A program made the translations under genes and the position numbers. From NCBI GenBank assembly GCA_938040985.1, contig CALHZD010000098.1, positions 1 to 14,556 of the forward strand: a stretch of 14,556 nucleotides of DNA, given 5' to 3'. Each line of letters begins with the position of its first letter. Positions within the stretch are counted from its first letter, which is position 1. The DNA is from an uncultured Propionivibrio sp. Lineage in GTDB: Bacteria > Pseudomonadota > Gammaproteobacteria > Burkholderiales > Rhodocyclaceae. Under the pieces are notes generated by a model. It had not been told where the DNA came from, did no database searches, and was given only the letters and a program-made list of their open reading frames with translations. Positions 1 through 7,507 of this stretch are shown piece by piece.

Positions 1-1
1 G

Positions 2-70
2 AGCCGCAGACAGTACATTCAGTACGGCAAGGCGAGCCAACGCAGTATTTTGGCAAAGGAAGCCGCTACA
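2..70 (-). mobile_element. Truncated copy of small inverted-repeat element (element B)
   Basis: This stretch matches the reverse complement of 13574-13645 with a few substitutions and small gaps. Shared blocks include AGCCGCAGRCAGTRCATT, GGCAAGG, and TTTGGCAAAGGAAGCCGCT at positions 49-67. The last block equals one terminal inverted repeat of the complete copy at 13571-13682. The other end lies outside the window. It sits directly before a 40-bp palindromic unit, just as the other copy sits inside an array of those units. No transposase is present, so it would be non-autonomous. The core resembles, from memory, an abundant Neisseria intergenic repeat; I could not verify this. Confidence 0.7.
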
Positions 71-110
71 CCTCCTCGGAGATACCCTGTTTACGCGGGT
101 TTTAGGGCTG
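71..110. repeat. Single 40-bp palindromic repeat unit at the tilS stop codon
   Basis: One isolated member of the 39-40 bp family seen in arrays after fabI. Read on the minus strand it runs CTAAAACCCGCGTAAACAGG and on into a degenerate second arm. The first fabI array unit begins CTGAAACCCGCGTAAACAGG, which is identical except for one base. The tilS TAA stop (104-102) is formed by this unit. Confidence 0.75.
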
Positions 111-1664
111 CAAAGCTTGCGCGGGCTGCCAGACCGGCAGCACGCCCGCTTCGCCGGGGGCGCAGGCAAAGCCGGCCTCGACGCCCAGTCCGCCCACCCA
201 GGCAAGCCGCCCGTCGATCCACAACAGGGGCATCCGCGTCCGTTCCCACGGCGGCACGCCGGCTTCCTGAAGCAGATTGCGCACGGCGCGGCGCGGGCGA
301 TTGATGTGCGGCCGGAAGCGTTCGCCGCCCTGCCGCACCCGCAGCGTTCCCCATACTTTCCGCCCATCAGCCGGCGCCCCCCCTAGCCAACGACGAGCGA
401 TGCCGCTACCGACGGCGGGCACGAAACGCACGCGCCCCGCGCCCCACGCCACTTCCGCCTCGCCGCGCCAGATGGCCGCTTCGGGCGCAGCAAACGCGCG
501 GCGCGGCAGGCAATACAGTTCGCCGCGATAAACGCGCAATTCGCCCTCCGCCGTCGTCACGCAGGTTTCCGCGCCGGGGGCGCAGCCTGCCAGTTGCCGG
601 CGGGCTTCTTCCAGCCAGCGCGCCTCCGGCAGGCGGAAGCCGGCCTCCGCCCACAAGTGGCGCAGCAGGTTGCGCGCGCGCGCCGGCGGCAGGCAGTTAA
701 ACGCCGCCAGCCCGACGCGCCCGGAGGGCAGACGCGCCGCATCGGCATCGATCCGCGCCAGCTGGGCGAGCAGATCGGCCGCTTCGGCGAAATGCCCGGC
801 CGCCCGCGCCAGCGCCTGACGCGCGCCGGGGAACGGTTTTTCCAGCGCCGGCAAAATTTCGTGGCGCAGGAAGTTGCGGCGGAAACGCCGGCTGTCGTTG
901 CTTTCATCATCGACCCAATGCAAGCCGTATGCAGCCGCATAGCGTTCGATCGCGGCGCGCGGCACGGCCAGCAGCGGCCGGATCAGCTCGATTGCAGCAG
1001 CCCTGCGATCGCCTTTTTCCGGCCCGCCGCCAGCGATTTGCAGCGCACGAAGCGCCGGCATGCCGGCCGCGCCGGCAACCCCCGCCCCGCGCAGCAGATT
1101 GAGCAGCGCCGTTTCGGCCTGGTCGTCGCGGTGGTGCGCCAGCGCCAGCCAGTCGGCATCGACCGAGGCGAATGCGCGATAACGGCCGCGCCGCGCCGCC
1201 GCTTCCAGGCCTTCGCCGCTGTTGCGCTGCACTTCGACGCGGACGATGTTGAGCGGAACCGCCAGACTGCGGCAGAACGCCGCACAGAAATCCGCCCACG
1301 CATCGGCATGCGGGCTGAGGCCGTGATGCACATGCAGTGCCGAAAGCGTAAACGCCACCGTCTGGCCGGCAGGGTTTGCCTCATCTGATTCATTCGCCGG
1401 AATACCGGATGTCGACGCCTGCCCCGCGCCGGGTCTTGGCGCCTGACCGTCCGCCGCGGCCGCCTGCCGGTAACGGTGCAGCGCATGCAGCAGAACAACC
1501 GAATCGATGCCGCCGGAAAAGGCAACGCAAATGCGGGCAACGCAAATACGCCGCGCCGCCGGCGGATGCTCGGCGAAAAAGCGGCGCAGCGCCGCGTCGA
1601 CAAGCGCGGCCGGAGCGGCCTTCGCCGTTGTGCTCGTCACGCTGTCCTCGCCCGTCTTCCGCAT
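102..1664 (-). CDS. tilS: tRNA(Ile)-lysidine synthase TilS
   Basis: TilS attaches lysine to the wobble cytidine (C34) of the tRNA-Ile with CAU anticodon, using ATP, so that it reads AUA instead of AUG; it acts in the cytosol. The PP-loop ATPase motif SGGIDS is at residues 50-55. The usual catalytic core follows, with LHVHHGLSPHADAW and LALAHHRDDQAETALLNLLRGAG. The TilS C-terminal domain is recognisable near the end (RVRQGGERF, then NLLQEAGVPPWERTRMPLLW). I chose ATG 1664 (520 aa) over an upstream TTG at 1694; no clear ribosome site supports either. A 15-bp tandem duplication just before the PP-loop repeats RICVA (residues 39-43 and 44-48). The last codons and the TAA lie in or next to a 40-bp repeat unit. 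The gene begins 42 bp after the DUF123-AlkA fusion and is probably cotranscribed with it. Confidence 0.95.
   Translation of the reverse strand: MRKTGEDSVTSTTAKAAPAALVDAALRRFFAEHPPAARRICVARICVAFSGGIDSVVLLHALHRYRQAAAADGQAPRPGAGQASTSGIPANESDEANPAGQTVAFTLSALHVHHGLSPHADAWADFCAAFCRSLAVPLNIVRVEVQRNSGEGLEAAARRGRYRAFASVDADWLALAHHRDDQAETALLNLLRGAGVAGAAGMPALRALQIAGGGPEKGDRRAAAIELIRPLLAVPRAAIERYAAAYGLHWVDDESNDSRRFRRNFLRHEILPALEKPFPGARQALARAAGHFAEAADLLAQLARIDADAARLPSGRVGLAAFNCLPPARARNLLRHLWAEAGFRLPEARWLEEARRQLAGCAPGAETCVTTAEGELRVYRGELYCLPRRAFAAPEAAIWRGEAEVAWGAGRVRFVPAVGSGIARRWLGGAPADGRKVWGTLRVRQGGERFRPHINRPRRAVRNLLQEAGVPPWERTRMPLLWIDGRLAWVGGLGVEAGFACAPGEAGVLPVWQPAQALQP
1521..1550. repeat. 15-bp tandem duplication inside tilS
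   Basis: Positions 1521-1535 (GGCAACGCAAATGCG) and 1536-1550 (GGCAACGCAAATACG) differ by one base. The duplication is in frame and doubles the pentapeptide RICVA in the beta strand leading into the TilS PP-loop. Confidence 0.9.
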
Positions 1665-1706
1665 TTCGCTGTCGCCCCCGGCCGCTGCCTGCAACGCAAA
1701 CGCGCT

Positions 1707-2828
1707 TCAATAATCGACCGGCAGCGGGTCGAGGCTGCGCCAGAGATACCAGGTCGCCACCGAGCGCCACGGCCGCCAGCGTTCGCCCAGGCAGGTCAGC
1801 TGTTTGCGCGTGAGCCGTTCGCCGCCGCCATAATGCTGGGCAGCCGCTTTTTGCAGGCCGATGTCGTCCAGCGGAAAGACGTCCGGACGCATCTGGTTGA
1901 AGATCAGGAACATTTCCGCCGTCCAGACGCCGATGCCGCGCACCGAAGTCAGCTCGGCGATGATGTCGGCGTCCGTCATCGCCTGCCAGTCATGCGCATG
2001 AATGCTGCCTTCGCTGAACTGGCGCGCCAGATCGGTCAGATATTCCTGCTTGCGCGCGGACAGCCCGCAGGCGCGCAGCACCTCGGCTTGCGCCGCCAGC
2101 ACCGCCGCCGGCGTTACCGCAGGCAGCGCGGCGGCAAAGCGCCGCCAAACGCTGTCGGCCGCCTTGGTCGAAATCTGCTGGCCGACGATGGAACGCGCCA
2201 GCGTGCCGAAAGGATCGCCGCGCGAGATCAGCGAATCGATCGGGTGCTGGCGGATGATCGCCGCCATCACCGGATCGGCGGACAGCGCCTGGCAGGCCTC
2301 GCGCCAGTAGGCCGGCGCTGTGCTTTGTTCGCCCGCGCGCGCAGAGCGATCACGGCGGAGGCGATGATGCGCCATGCTGCCGTCCGGCAGACGCTTGAGA
2401 TGGCTGCCGCAGCCCGCCCGGCAATCGCTCGCGCCAAACCCCGGCACGACGATTTCGCCCGCCTGCTGCCGGTTGACCACACACTCCGGCGCCGACAGGC
2501 GATGCACCTTGCAGATCGCCACGCCCGGCGCGGCGAGCAGGTAATCGATGTGCCAGTGAAACTTCTTCGTCCGCGCCAGATGGCGGGCGATGCGCGCCTC
2601 CAGATTGCGCCTCGCGCTGCCGGTATACACGTAATCACCGGCCGGAAAATCGAACGTGCCCAGCCGGCCGACGGCAACGCGCACCGGCGCGTCGATGCGG
2701 ATCGTCAGCTGGTAAGTCCGATACGGGCCGTCCGTCGCGGGCGCGGGAACGGATGCCGGAACGGACGCAGACTTGAGCGCGCCGGATCCGGATTCAGCCG
2801 GCGCAGAACGGGTTGTAGCGCCGCTCAT
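1707..2828 (-). CDS. Fusion of DUF123 (GIY-YIG-like) domain and AlkA-type DNA-3-methyladenine glycosylase
   Basis: The protein is 373 aa from ATG 2828. Residues about 36-146 match DUF123, a GIY-YIG-related domain: YRTYQLTI, then GDYVYTGSARRNLEARIARH, FHWHIDYLL and PGFGASDCRAGCGSHL. Residues about 174-373 are an HhH-GPD DNA glycosylase of the AlkA group: SRGDPFGTLARSIVGQQIS, the helix-hairpin-helix SVRGIGVWTAEMFLIF, and PLDDIG, whose second Asp (residue 322) aligns with the catalytic Asp of AlkA. That half should excise alkylated bases such as 3-methyladenine and start base excision repair. The role of DUF123 is unknown. An upstream ATG at 2873 would add 15 residues. An internal ATG at 2375 could make the glycosylase alone. 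The start overlaps the end of gloC by 35 bp, which suggests coupling. I see no frameshift between the halves. Confidence 0.88.
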   Translation of the reverse strand: MSGATTRSAPAESGSGALKSASVPASVPAPATDGPYRTYQLTIRIDAPVRVAVGRLGTFDFPAGDYVYTGSARRNLEARIARHLARTKKFHWHIDYLLAAPGVAICKVHRLSAPECVVNRQQAGEIVVPGFGASDCRAGCGSHLKRLPDGSMAHHRLRRDRSARAGEQSTAPAYWREACQALSADPVMAAIIRQHPIDSLISRGDPFGTLARSIVGQQISTKAADSVWRRFAAALPAVTPAAVLAAQAEVLRACGLSARKQEYLTDLARQFSEGSIHAHDWQAMTDADIIAELTSVRGIGVWTAEMFLIFNQMRPDVFPLDDIGLQKAAAQHYGGGERLTRKQLTCLGERWRPWRSVATWYLWRSLDPLPVDY

Positions 2829-3432
2829 GACCAATCGTCGACATCGGCCCGTGGCCGGAAATGAAGGCGACATCGTTACCCAGCGGCCAGAGTTTGCCGT
2901 GAATCGAGGCGATCAGCGCATCGAAATCGCCGCGCGGAAAATCCGTCCGCCCGATCGACCCCTGAAAGAGCACGTCGCCGGAAAGCAGCAGGCGACCCGG
3001 CTCATCGAAAAAGACGACATGACCGGGCGTATGGCCGGGGCAGTGGAAGACCTTCAGCGTGGCGTTGCCCACCGTCACGGTGTCGCCGTCCTCCAGCCAG
3101 CGATCCGGCGTCACCGCCCGCACGCCGCTAAAACCGTAGGCGCGCGCCTGCGCCGGCAGCCCGTCGAGCAGAAAAGCGTCCTCGCGTTGCGGCCCTTCGA
3201 TCGGCACGCCGAGCCGTTCCGCCAGCTCCGCCGCACCGCCGGCATGGTCGATATGTCCGTGCGTCAGGAGAATTTTTTCCGGCGTCACACCCAGCTGTTC
3301 AATGGCCGCGACGATGCGCGGAACTTCGCCGCCCGGATCGACGATGGCCGCCTTGCGGGTTTCTTCGCACCAGAGAATGGTGCAGTTCTGCTCAAGCGGC
3401 GTCACGGGAACGATCTGATATTTGATTGACAT
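2794..3432 (-). CDS. gloC: YcbL/GloC-type metallo-beta-lactamase-fold hydroxyacylglutathione hydrolase
   Basis: The 212-aa protein has the metallo-hydrolase motif THGHIDH (residues 57-63). Further metal ligands are His134 in CPGHTPGH, Asp153 in SGDVLF and His194 in SGHGP. It is close along its length to E. coli YcbL (GloC), sharing QNC near the start, LTHGH, GLPAQ, TPDRWL, CPGHTPGHVVFFD, DFPRGD and the ending NPF. The family hydrolyses S-lactoylglutathione to lactate and glutathione, the second glyoxalase step in methylglyoxal detoxification. The short length matches GloC rather than the longer GloB. The ATG at 3432 is preceded by a weak GTGAG ribosome site. It is the first gene of a likely gloC - DUF123/alkA - tilS unit. 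Substrate assignment rests on family similarity. Confidence 0.9.
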   Translation of the reverse strand: MSIKYQIVPVTPLEQNCTILWCEETRKAAIVDPGGEVPRIVAAIEQLGVTPEKILLTHGHIDHAGGAAELAERLGVPIEGPQREDAFLLDGLPAQARAYGFSGVRAVTPDRWLEDGDTVTVGNATLKVFHCPGHTPGHVVFFDEPGRLLLSGDVLFQGSIGRTDFPRGDFDALIASIHGKLWPLGNDVAFISGHGPMSTIGHERRYNPFCAG

Positions 3433-3766
3433 GGCATCTCACGGTGAAAGTGGATTAAAAGACGATAGACGGCTATCCGGACAATCTTTGCAACTTTTGC
3501 AGCCTTTGCCGAACGCGCTTTGCAGCACCCCTGCGGCACCCTTTGCGAAGCATTCCCGCCTTGAGCGCTACCGCCCGTTTCCGGTCTGGCGGCCTGACGG
3601 TCTGTTCGCCTGCCGAACCGGCATCCGCTGTGCCGCCGCGCCGCCGCGCCTTGAACAGCGCCCGCATCCGGCCGGGTTGCCCAAGCCGAAATTCAGGCTG
3701 CTATTCAAGCCGCGATTCACGGGCGTCTATTGTACCCGCACCGGCGTTCCCGTCCTCGCCTGCCCC
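3433..3766. other. Intergenic gap between yejF and gloC
   Basis: This 334-bp stretch has no recognisable gene. A 64-aa minus ORF (3667-3473) is very basic, has no ribosome site and matches nothing I know. A weak minus-strand promoter for gloC is possible: TTGCAA at 3493-3488, a 17-bp spacer, then GTCTAT at 3470-3465. TTTGC recurs five times on the plus strand between 3487 and 3546. No terminator hairpin with a T-run is evident after yejF. Confidence 0.4.
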
Positions 3767-5797
3767 TCACCCCTCGCCCGCCGCTTCCTGCTTGCAATCG
3801 CTCGCACACACGGCCGCAGGCGCCGGCAACGGCTTTGGCACCGCCAGCACGGCGGCGAGCAGCCGCTGCGTATACGCATGCTGCGGCCTGCGCAGCACCG
3901 CATCGACCGGCCCCTGTTCGACGATGCGGCCGCGGTACATCACCGCCACCTCGTGCGCCAGCGCATCAACGACGGCAAGGTTATGCGTGATGAACAGATA
4001 GGTCAGCCCCAGCCTTTCCTGCAAGGATCTGAGCAGATCGAGAATCTGTGACTGCACCAGCACATCAAGGGCGGAAGTCGGCTCATCGCAAATGATCAGA
4101 TCCGGCTGCACGGCCAGGGCGCGGGCGATGGCGATGCGCTGGCGCTGACCGCCGGAAAATTCGTGCGGATAGCGCCGGGCCGCATCTTCCGGCAGGCCGA
4201 CCTGCGCCAGCAGCGCGGCAACGGCGGCGGCGCGTTCGGCTAACTGCGCGGCGCCACTTCCTTCGCCGCCGACGGCGAGCGCCCGCATGCCCTCGGCGAT
4301 GATTTCACCGACCGGCAGGCGCGGGTTGAGCGAGGCGAACGGATCCTGAAACACCATCTGCATACGCCGCCGCGCTGGGCGCAAGGCCGCGCGCGACTGG
4401 CCGACCAGCTCCCGGCCATCCAGCCGGATGCTGCCTTCCACCCGGACGTTACCGCCAGATCGCAGCAGTTGCAGGATGGCCTTGCCGGCCGTCGTCTTGC
4501 CGCTGCCCGATTCGCCGACCAGCGCCAGCGTGCGCCCGCGCCGCAAGGTCAGCGAAACGCCGTCGACCGCTTTGACATGCCCCGCAACGCGCCGCAGGAG
4601 ACCGCGCCGGATGGGGAAATACACGCGCAGATCGGTGACGGCGAGCAGCGGCGTCGGTTCAGGGGCGGCGTCTGACGCGGCATCAGACACGATCAGTCCG
4701 GCGCGAGCCAGCGCATCCGCAGCAGCCAGGCCATCCATCCGCGCCGCGCCATCCACCGCAACATCCACCGCAAGGTCTGCCCTGCCATCTGACGTCGTCC
4801 CTCTGGCGGCATCGGCCGCAGCATGGCCCGCCAGCCCAGTATCCACGGGCTTTCCAGAGGGGGTGCCCTGAAACGCCCGTGGGACGCGGGTTTCCGGGCA
4901 TCCTATGCGCGTGGTGTTTCGTGCAGTGTTTTCTTCGTTTTCGCCGCATGCACAGCCTTCATTGCGCCCATCGCGCCACGAGGCGTCGGGCAGCGCGGCA
5001 AAGAGGCGCTGCGTATAGGGGTGGCGCGGCCGGCTGAAAAACGTTTCTCGCGGCGCGGTTTCGATCAGCGCGCCCGCGCGCATGACGCCGATGCGCTGCG
5101 CCATGCGCGCGGCAACGCCCAGATCGTGGGTAATCAGCAGCATGCCCATGCCGCGCTCACGCTGGATCTGGCAGAGCAGGTCGAGAATCTGCGCCTGAAT
5201 CGTCACATCAAGCGCCGTCGTCGGTTCGTCGGCAATGAGCAGGCGCGGCGAACCGGCGAGCGCAATGGCGATCATCACCCGCTGCTTCATCCCGCCGGAG
5301 AGCTGGAACGGATATTCGGAGAGCCGCCGCGCCGCGTCGGCAATACCGACCGCATCGAGCAATTCGAGCGCGCGGGCGCGCACCGCACCGCCGCGCAATC
5401 CGGCGTGTTTTTCCAGCGCCTCGCCGATCTGCCGGCCGATGGTCAGCACCGGATTGAGGCTGGTCGCCGGTTCCTGGAAAATCATGGCGATGCCGCCGCC
5501 GCGCACGGCGCGCATGTCCGCTTCCGGCAAGCCCAGCAACTCACGCCCGGCAAAATGAACCTCGCCGCCGAGCAGGCGGGCATTCGGCGGCAGCAGGCGC
5601 AGCAGGGAAAGCGCCGTGACCGACTTGCCGCAGCCCGATTCGCCGAGCAGCGCCAGCGTTTCGCCCGCCGAGACTTCGAAGGAGATGCCGTCGACGACGG
5701 GGCGTGTGCGCCGCGCGCCATTCGGCGCTCCCGCCTCACCGGCGAAACCGACGCGCAAATCGCGCACGCTGAGAACGATTCGATCCGGATGCGCCAT
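3767..5797 (-). CDS. yejF: YejF-type peptide ABC transporter, double ATP-binding protein with repeat-derived linker
   Basis: This is the ATPase of the Yej peptide importer: two fused nucleotide-binding domains that drive the YejB-YejE permease on the cytoplasmic side. First domain (about 1-275 of 676 aa): Walker A GESGCGKS 52-59, signature LSGGMKQR 167-173, Walker B LLIADEPTTALD, H-loop ITHDLG. Second domain (about 384-655): Walker A GESGSGKT 428-435, Q-loop QDPFASLNP, signature FSGGQRQR 547-554, Walker B LIICDEPTSALD, H-loop ITHNLA. Both catalytic sets look intact. E. coli YejF is about 529 aa; most of the extra length here is the linker (about 276-383), rich in Ala/Asp. Linker residues 298-323 come from two 39-bp palindromic units, and a 12-bp tandem repeat encodes AVDV twice. 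ATG 5797 is chosen because the preceding small ORF stops at TGA, TC, ATG. ATG 5863 and GTG 5875 are alternatives. Confidence 0.93.
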   Translation of the reverse strand: MAHPDRIVLSVRDLRVGFAGEAGAPNGARRTRPVVDGISFEVSAGETLALLGESGCGKSVTALSLLRLLPPNARLLGGEVHFAGRELLGLPEADMRAVRGGGIAMIFQEPATSLNPVLTIGRQIGEALEKHAGLRGGAVRARALELLDAVGIADAARRLSEYPFQLSGGMKQRVMIAIALAGSPRLLIADEPTTALDVTIQAQILDLLCQIQRERGMGMLLITHDLGVAARMAQRIGVMRAGALIETAPRETFFSRPRHPYTQRLFAALPDASWRDGRNEGCACGENEENTARNTTRIGCPETRVPRAFQGTPSGKPVDTGLAGHAAADAARGTTSDGRADLAVDVAVDGAARMDGLAAADALARAGLIVSDAASDAAPEPTPLLAVTDLRVYFPIRRGLLRRVAGHVKAVDGVSLTLRRGRTLALVGESGSGKTTAGKAILQLLRSGGNVRVEGSIRLDGRELVGQSRAALRPARRRMQMVFQDPFASLNPRLPVGEIIAEGMRALAVGGEGSGAAQLAERAAAVAALLAQVGLPEDAARRYPHEFSGGQRQRIAIARALAVQPDLIICDEPTSALDVLVQSQILDLLRSLQERLGLTYLFITHNLAVVDALAHEVAVMYRGRIVEQGPVDAVLRRPQHAYTQRLLAAVLAVPKPLPAPAAVCASDCKQEAAGEG
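4750..4773. repeat. 12-bp perfect tandem repeat in the yejF linker
   Basis: CATCCACCGCAA occurs twice in a row (4750-4761 and 4762-4773). In YejF it encodes the repeat in DVAVDVAVD. It is in frame and lies between the two ATPase domains, close to the inserted palindromic units. Confidence 0.9.
4829..4906. repeat. Two 39-bp palindromic units inserted in frame in yejF
   Basis: The unit 4868-4906 starts CTGAAACGCCCG and carries GCGGGTTTCCGGGCATCCTA. Its arms CTGAAAC (4868-4874) and GTTTCCG (4890-4896) pair 6 of 7. The unit 4829-4867 is more diverged (GCCCAGTATCCACGGGC, then TTTCCAGAGGG). Together they are 78 bp, or 26 codons. Read on the minus strand the first unit gives CPETRVPRAFQGT. Array units after fabI would give CPETRVDRAFPRA (13410 unit, plus strand) and CPEVLVNRAFQRG (13449 unit, minus strand). 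Confidence 0.85.
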
Positions 5798-5799
5798 GA

Positions 5800-6012
5800 T
5801 CAACGGGCCGCACGATCGCCGCGCATCCGGCGGGTAAAGCCGGGAACGGCGCACATCGTCCATGAGCGGACGCACGCCGGCGCCCAGGCAGGCAGTCTGG
5901 CGCCGACGCCAGCCAGCGCCGCCAGGGGGTCGCGCCCGGCGACCCGCTTTTTGTGCAGGGCACGCGCTACGGACGGTTCAATCTGGATCCGGCGTGTCAT
6001 CGTTACACTCAT
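5800..6012 (-). CDS. Possible 70-aa small protein between yejE and yejF
   Basis: I do not recognise this protein. It starts MSVTMTRRIQIEP and is rich in Arg and Ala, with no clear membrane segment. Two things support translation. GGAAG (6025-6021) lies 8 nt before the ATG at 6012. The TGA stop ends two bases before the yejF ATG, the spacing expected for translational coupling. Against it, there is no known homologue in yej operons and the composition is what GC-rich noise can give. Other ATGs lie at 6039 and 6000. Confidence 0.4.
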   Translation of the reverse strand: MSVTMTRRIQIEPSVARALHKKRVAGRDPLAALAGVGARLPAWAPACVRSWTMCAVPGFTRRMRGDRAAR

Positions 6013-6076
6013 TTTTATGACTTCCGCACTCTCGGTCATTCGCTTCGCCTCGGTCAGTAATCGCGTCCAGCGCCGG

Positions 6077-7507
6077 TTATCCCAGCCGGGGGTCAAAGGC
6101 GTCACGCACGGCGTCGGCCAGCAGATTGGCGGACAGCACCAGCGCAAACATGGCGGTAAACGCGGCGGCCAGCGACCACCACACCATCGGTTCGCGCGCC
6201 AGCTCCATACGCGCGTTGTTAATCATCATGCCGAAGCTGATCGTCGCCGGATCGACGCCGATGCCGACGTAGGACAGCACCGCCTCGGCCAGCACCAGCC
6301 CGGAAAAATCCATCACCAGCGTGATGATGACGATATGCATCAGGTTGGGCAGGATATGGCGCAGGAGGATGCGTCCGTCGGTTACGCCGAAAGCCTGCGC
6401 CGCCTGCACGTATTCCTGTTCGCGCAGCTTGAGCGTTTCGCCCCGCAGCAGCCGCGCCAGACTCGTCCAGCTCGTCAGCCCGAGAATGAAGCAAAGCGCC
6501 AGCAGGCGCAGATCGGCGCGCTCGGCGGCGGTGGCGAACCATTGCGGATGCGTGTCGATCAGCACCTGCATCATCAGTACGGCCGCCGCGATCAGCAGCA
6601 CCCCAGGAATCGACGAAAGCGTCGTATAGACATACTGCACGAAATCATCGACCCAGCCGCGGAAATAGCCGGCGAGCGTGCCGAACGCAACGCCGACGGG
6701 AATCGTCACCAGCGTCGTCACCAGCCCGATGACCAGCGCCGTGCGCACGCTCTTGAGCACTTGGTAGAAGACATCCTGCCCGACCTTGTCGGTGCCGAAA
6801 ACGTGATAATCGACGCACAGCGCCAGCACCGGCAGGCCGATCAGCAACAAAACGCCCAGGCTCATCAGTACGGCGTTCCAGGCAAAAGCCGTTTCACCGC
6901 GCCAGAGCGCGCGCCAAACAGCGCCCAGCGGCCTGCTCTGCCGCCGCGCCAGAAAAAACGCAACGCCCAGAGCCAGCAGGCCGGTCAGCCCTGCCGCAAG
7001 CGCGGCTGCGGCCAGCATACGCCGCCGGACATCGGCATTGCGCTGGTTTTCCGCATCCCCCAAATGCGCGCCGCCATAGCGCAGGCGCGGGAATTCGCGC
7101 ACCGTGTGCACGCGGCCATCTTCGCCGCGCACTTCCAGCGATTCCTTGGCATAGGCGCGCGTCGCCAGAGGCGCGGAATAGGTTTTCTCGTGACGTTCGC
7201 GCAGCGGCGAAGCCAGCGCATCGAGCAGGGAGCGCACCTCGACGGCGTAAACCGGCGGCGCATCGGCATGATCGCTAGGCAAGCGCGGCCGATAATGCAG
7301 CGAATCGATCAGGCCGATCAGGACGAACGCGGTGAGCACGGTCACCGCCGTCATGCCCGGCCGGCTGCGTCCGACACGCGCCCACGCCGCGCGCGAGAGC
7401 GCATTACGCCGCGCCTGCCCGGCGCCCAGCGCGCTGACGCCGACGAGCAACCAGACGAGCACGTCGGACCAGAGCAGAACGGGCTGGAAGGATGCGAAGT
7501 CAGGCAT
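6077..7507 (-). CDS. yejE: YejE-type peptide ABC transporter permease with extended N-terminus
   Basis: Inner-membrane permease of the Yej importer, pairing with YejB. The C-terminal part is a standard binding-protein-dependent permease: FGTDKVGQDVFYQVL near 238-251, several membrane helices, and the EAA loop EYVQAAQAFGVTDGRILLRH (365-384) that contacts YejF. It ends DAVRDAFDPRLG, typical of the family. At 476 aa it is longer than E. coli YejE (about 341). Roughly the first 205 residues are extra or expanded, with hydrophobic segments near 10-30, 52-70 and 168-187 around a polar, probably periplasmic, stretch (about 71-165). The ATG at 7507 overlaps the TGA of the HhH gene (TGATG), so I chose it over GTG 7510. 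TAA is at 6079-6077. Confidence 0.92.
   Translation of the reverse strand: MPDFASFQPVLLWSDVLVWLLVGVSALGAGQARRNALSRAAWARVGRSRPGMTAVTVLTAFVLIGLIDSLHYRPRLPSDHADAPPVYAVEVRSLLDALASPLRERHEKTYSAPLATRAYAKESLEVRGEDGRVHTVREFPRLRYGGAHLGDAENQRNADVRRRMLAAAALAAGLTGLLALGVAFFLARRQSRPLGAVWRALWRGETAFAWNAVLMSLGVLLLIGLPVLALCVDYHVFGTDKVGQDVFYQVLKSVRTALVIGLVTTLVTIPVGVAFGTLAGYFRGWVDDFVQYVYTTLSSIPGVLLIAAAVLMMQVLIDTHPQWFATAAERADLRLLALCFILGLTSWTSLARLLRGETLKLREQEYVQAAQAFGVTDGRILLRHILPNLMHIVIITLVMDFSGLVLAEAVLSYVGIGVDPATISFGMMINNARMELAREPMVWWSLAAAFTAMFALVLSANLLADAVRDAFDPRLG

Noticed and set aside
1476..2864. 462-aa plus-strand open frame opposite the DUF123-AlkA gene
   Set aside because: Shadow of a well-supported minus-strand gene, with no domain or ribosome site.
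3473..3667. 64-aa basic minus ORF between yejF and gloC
   Set aside because: No ribosome site, no similarity I recognise, and composition typical of GC-rich noise.
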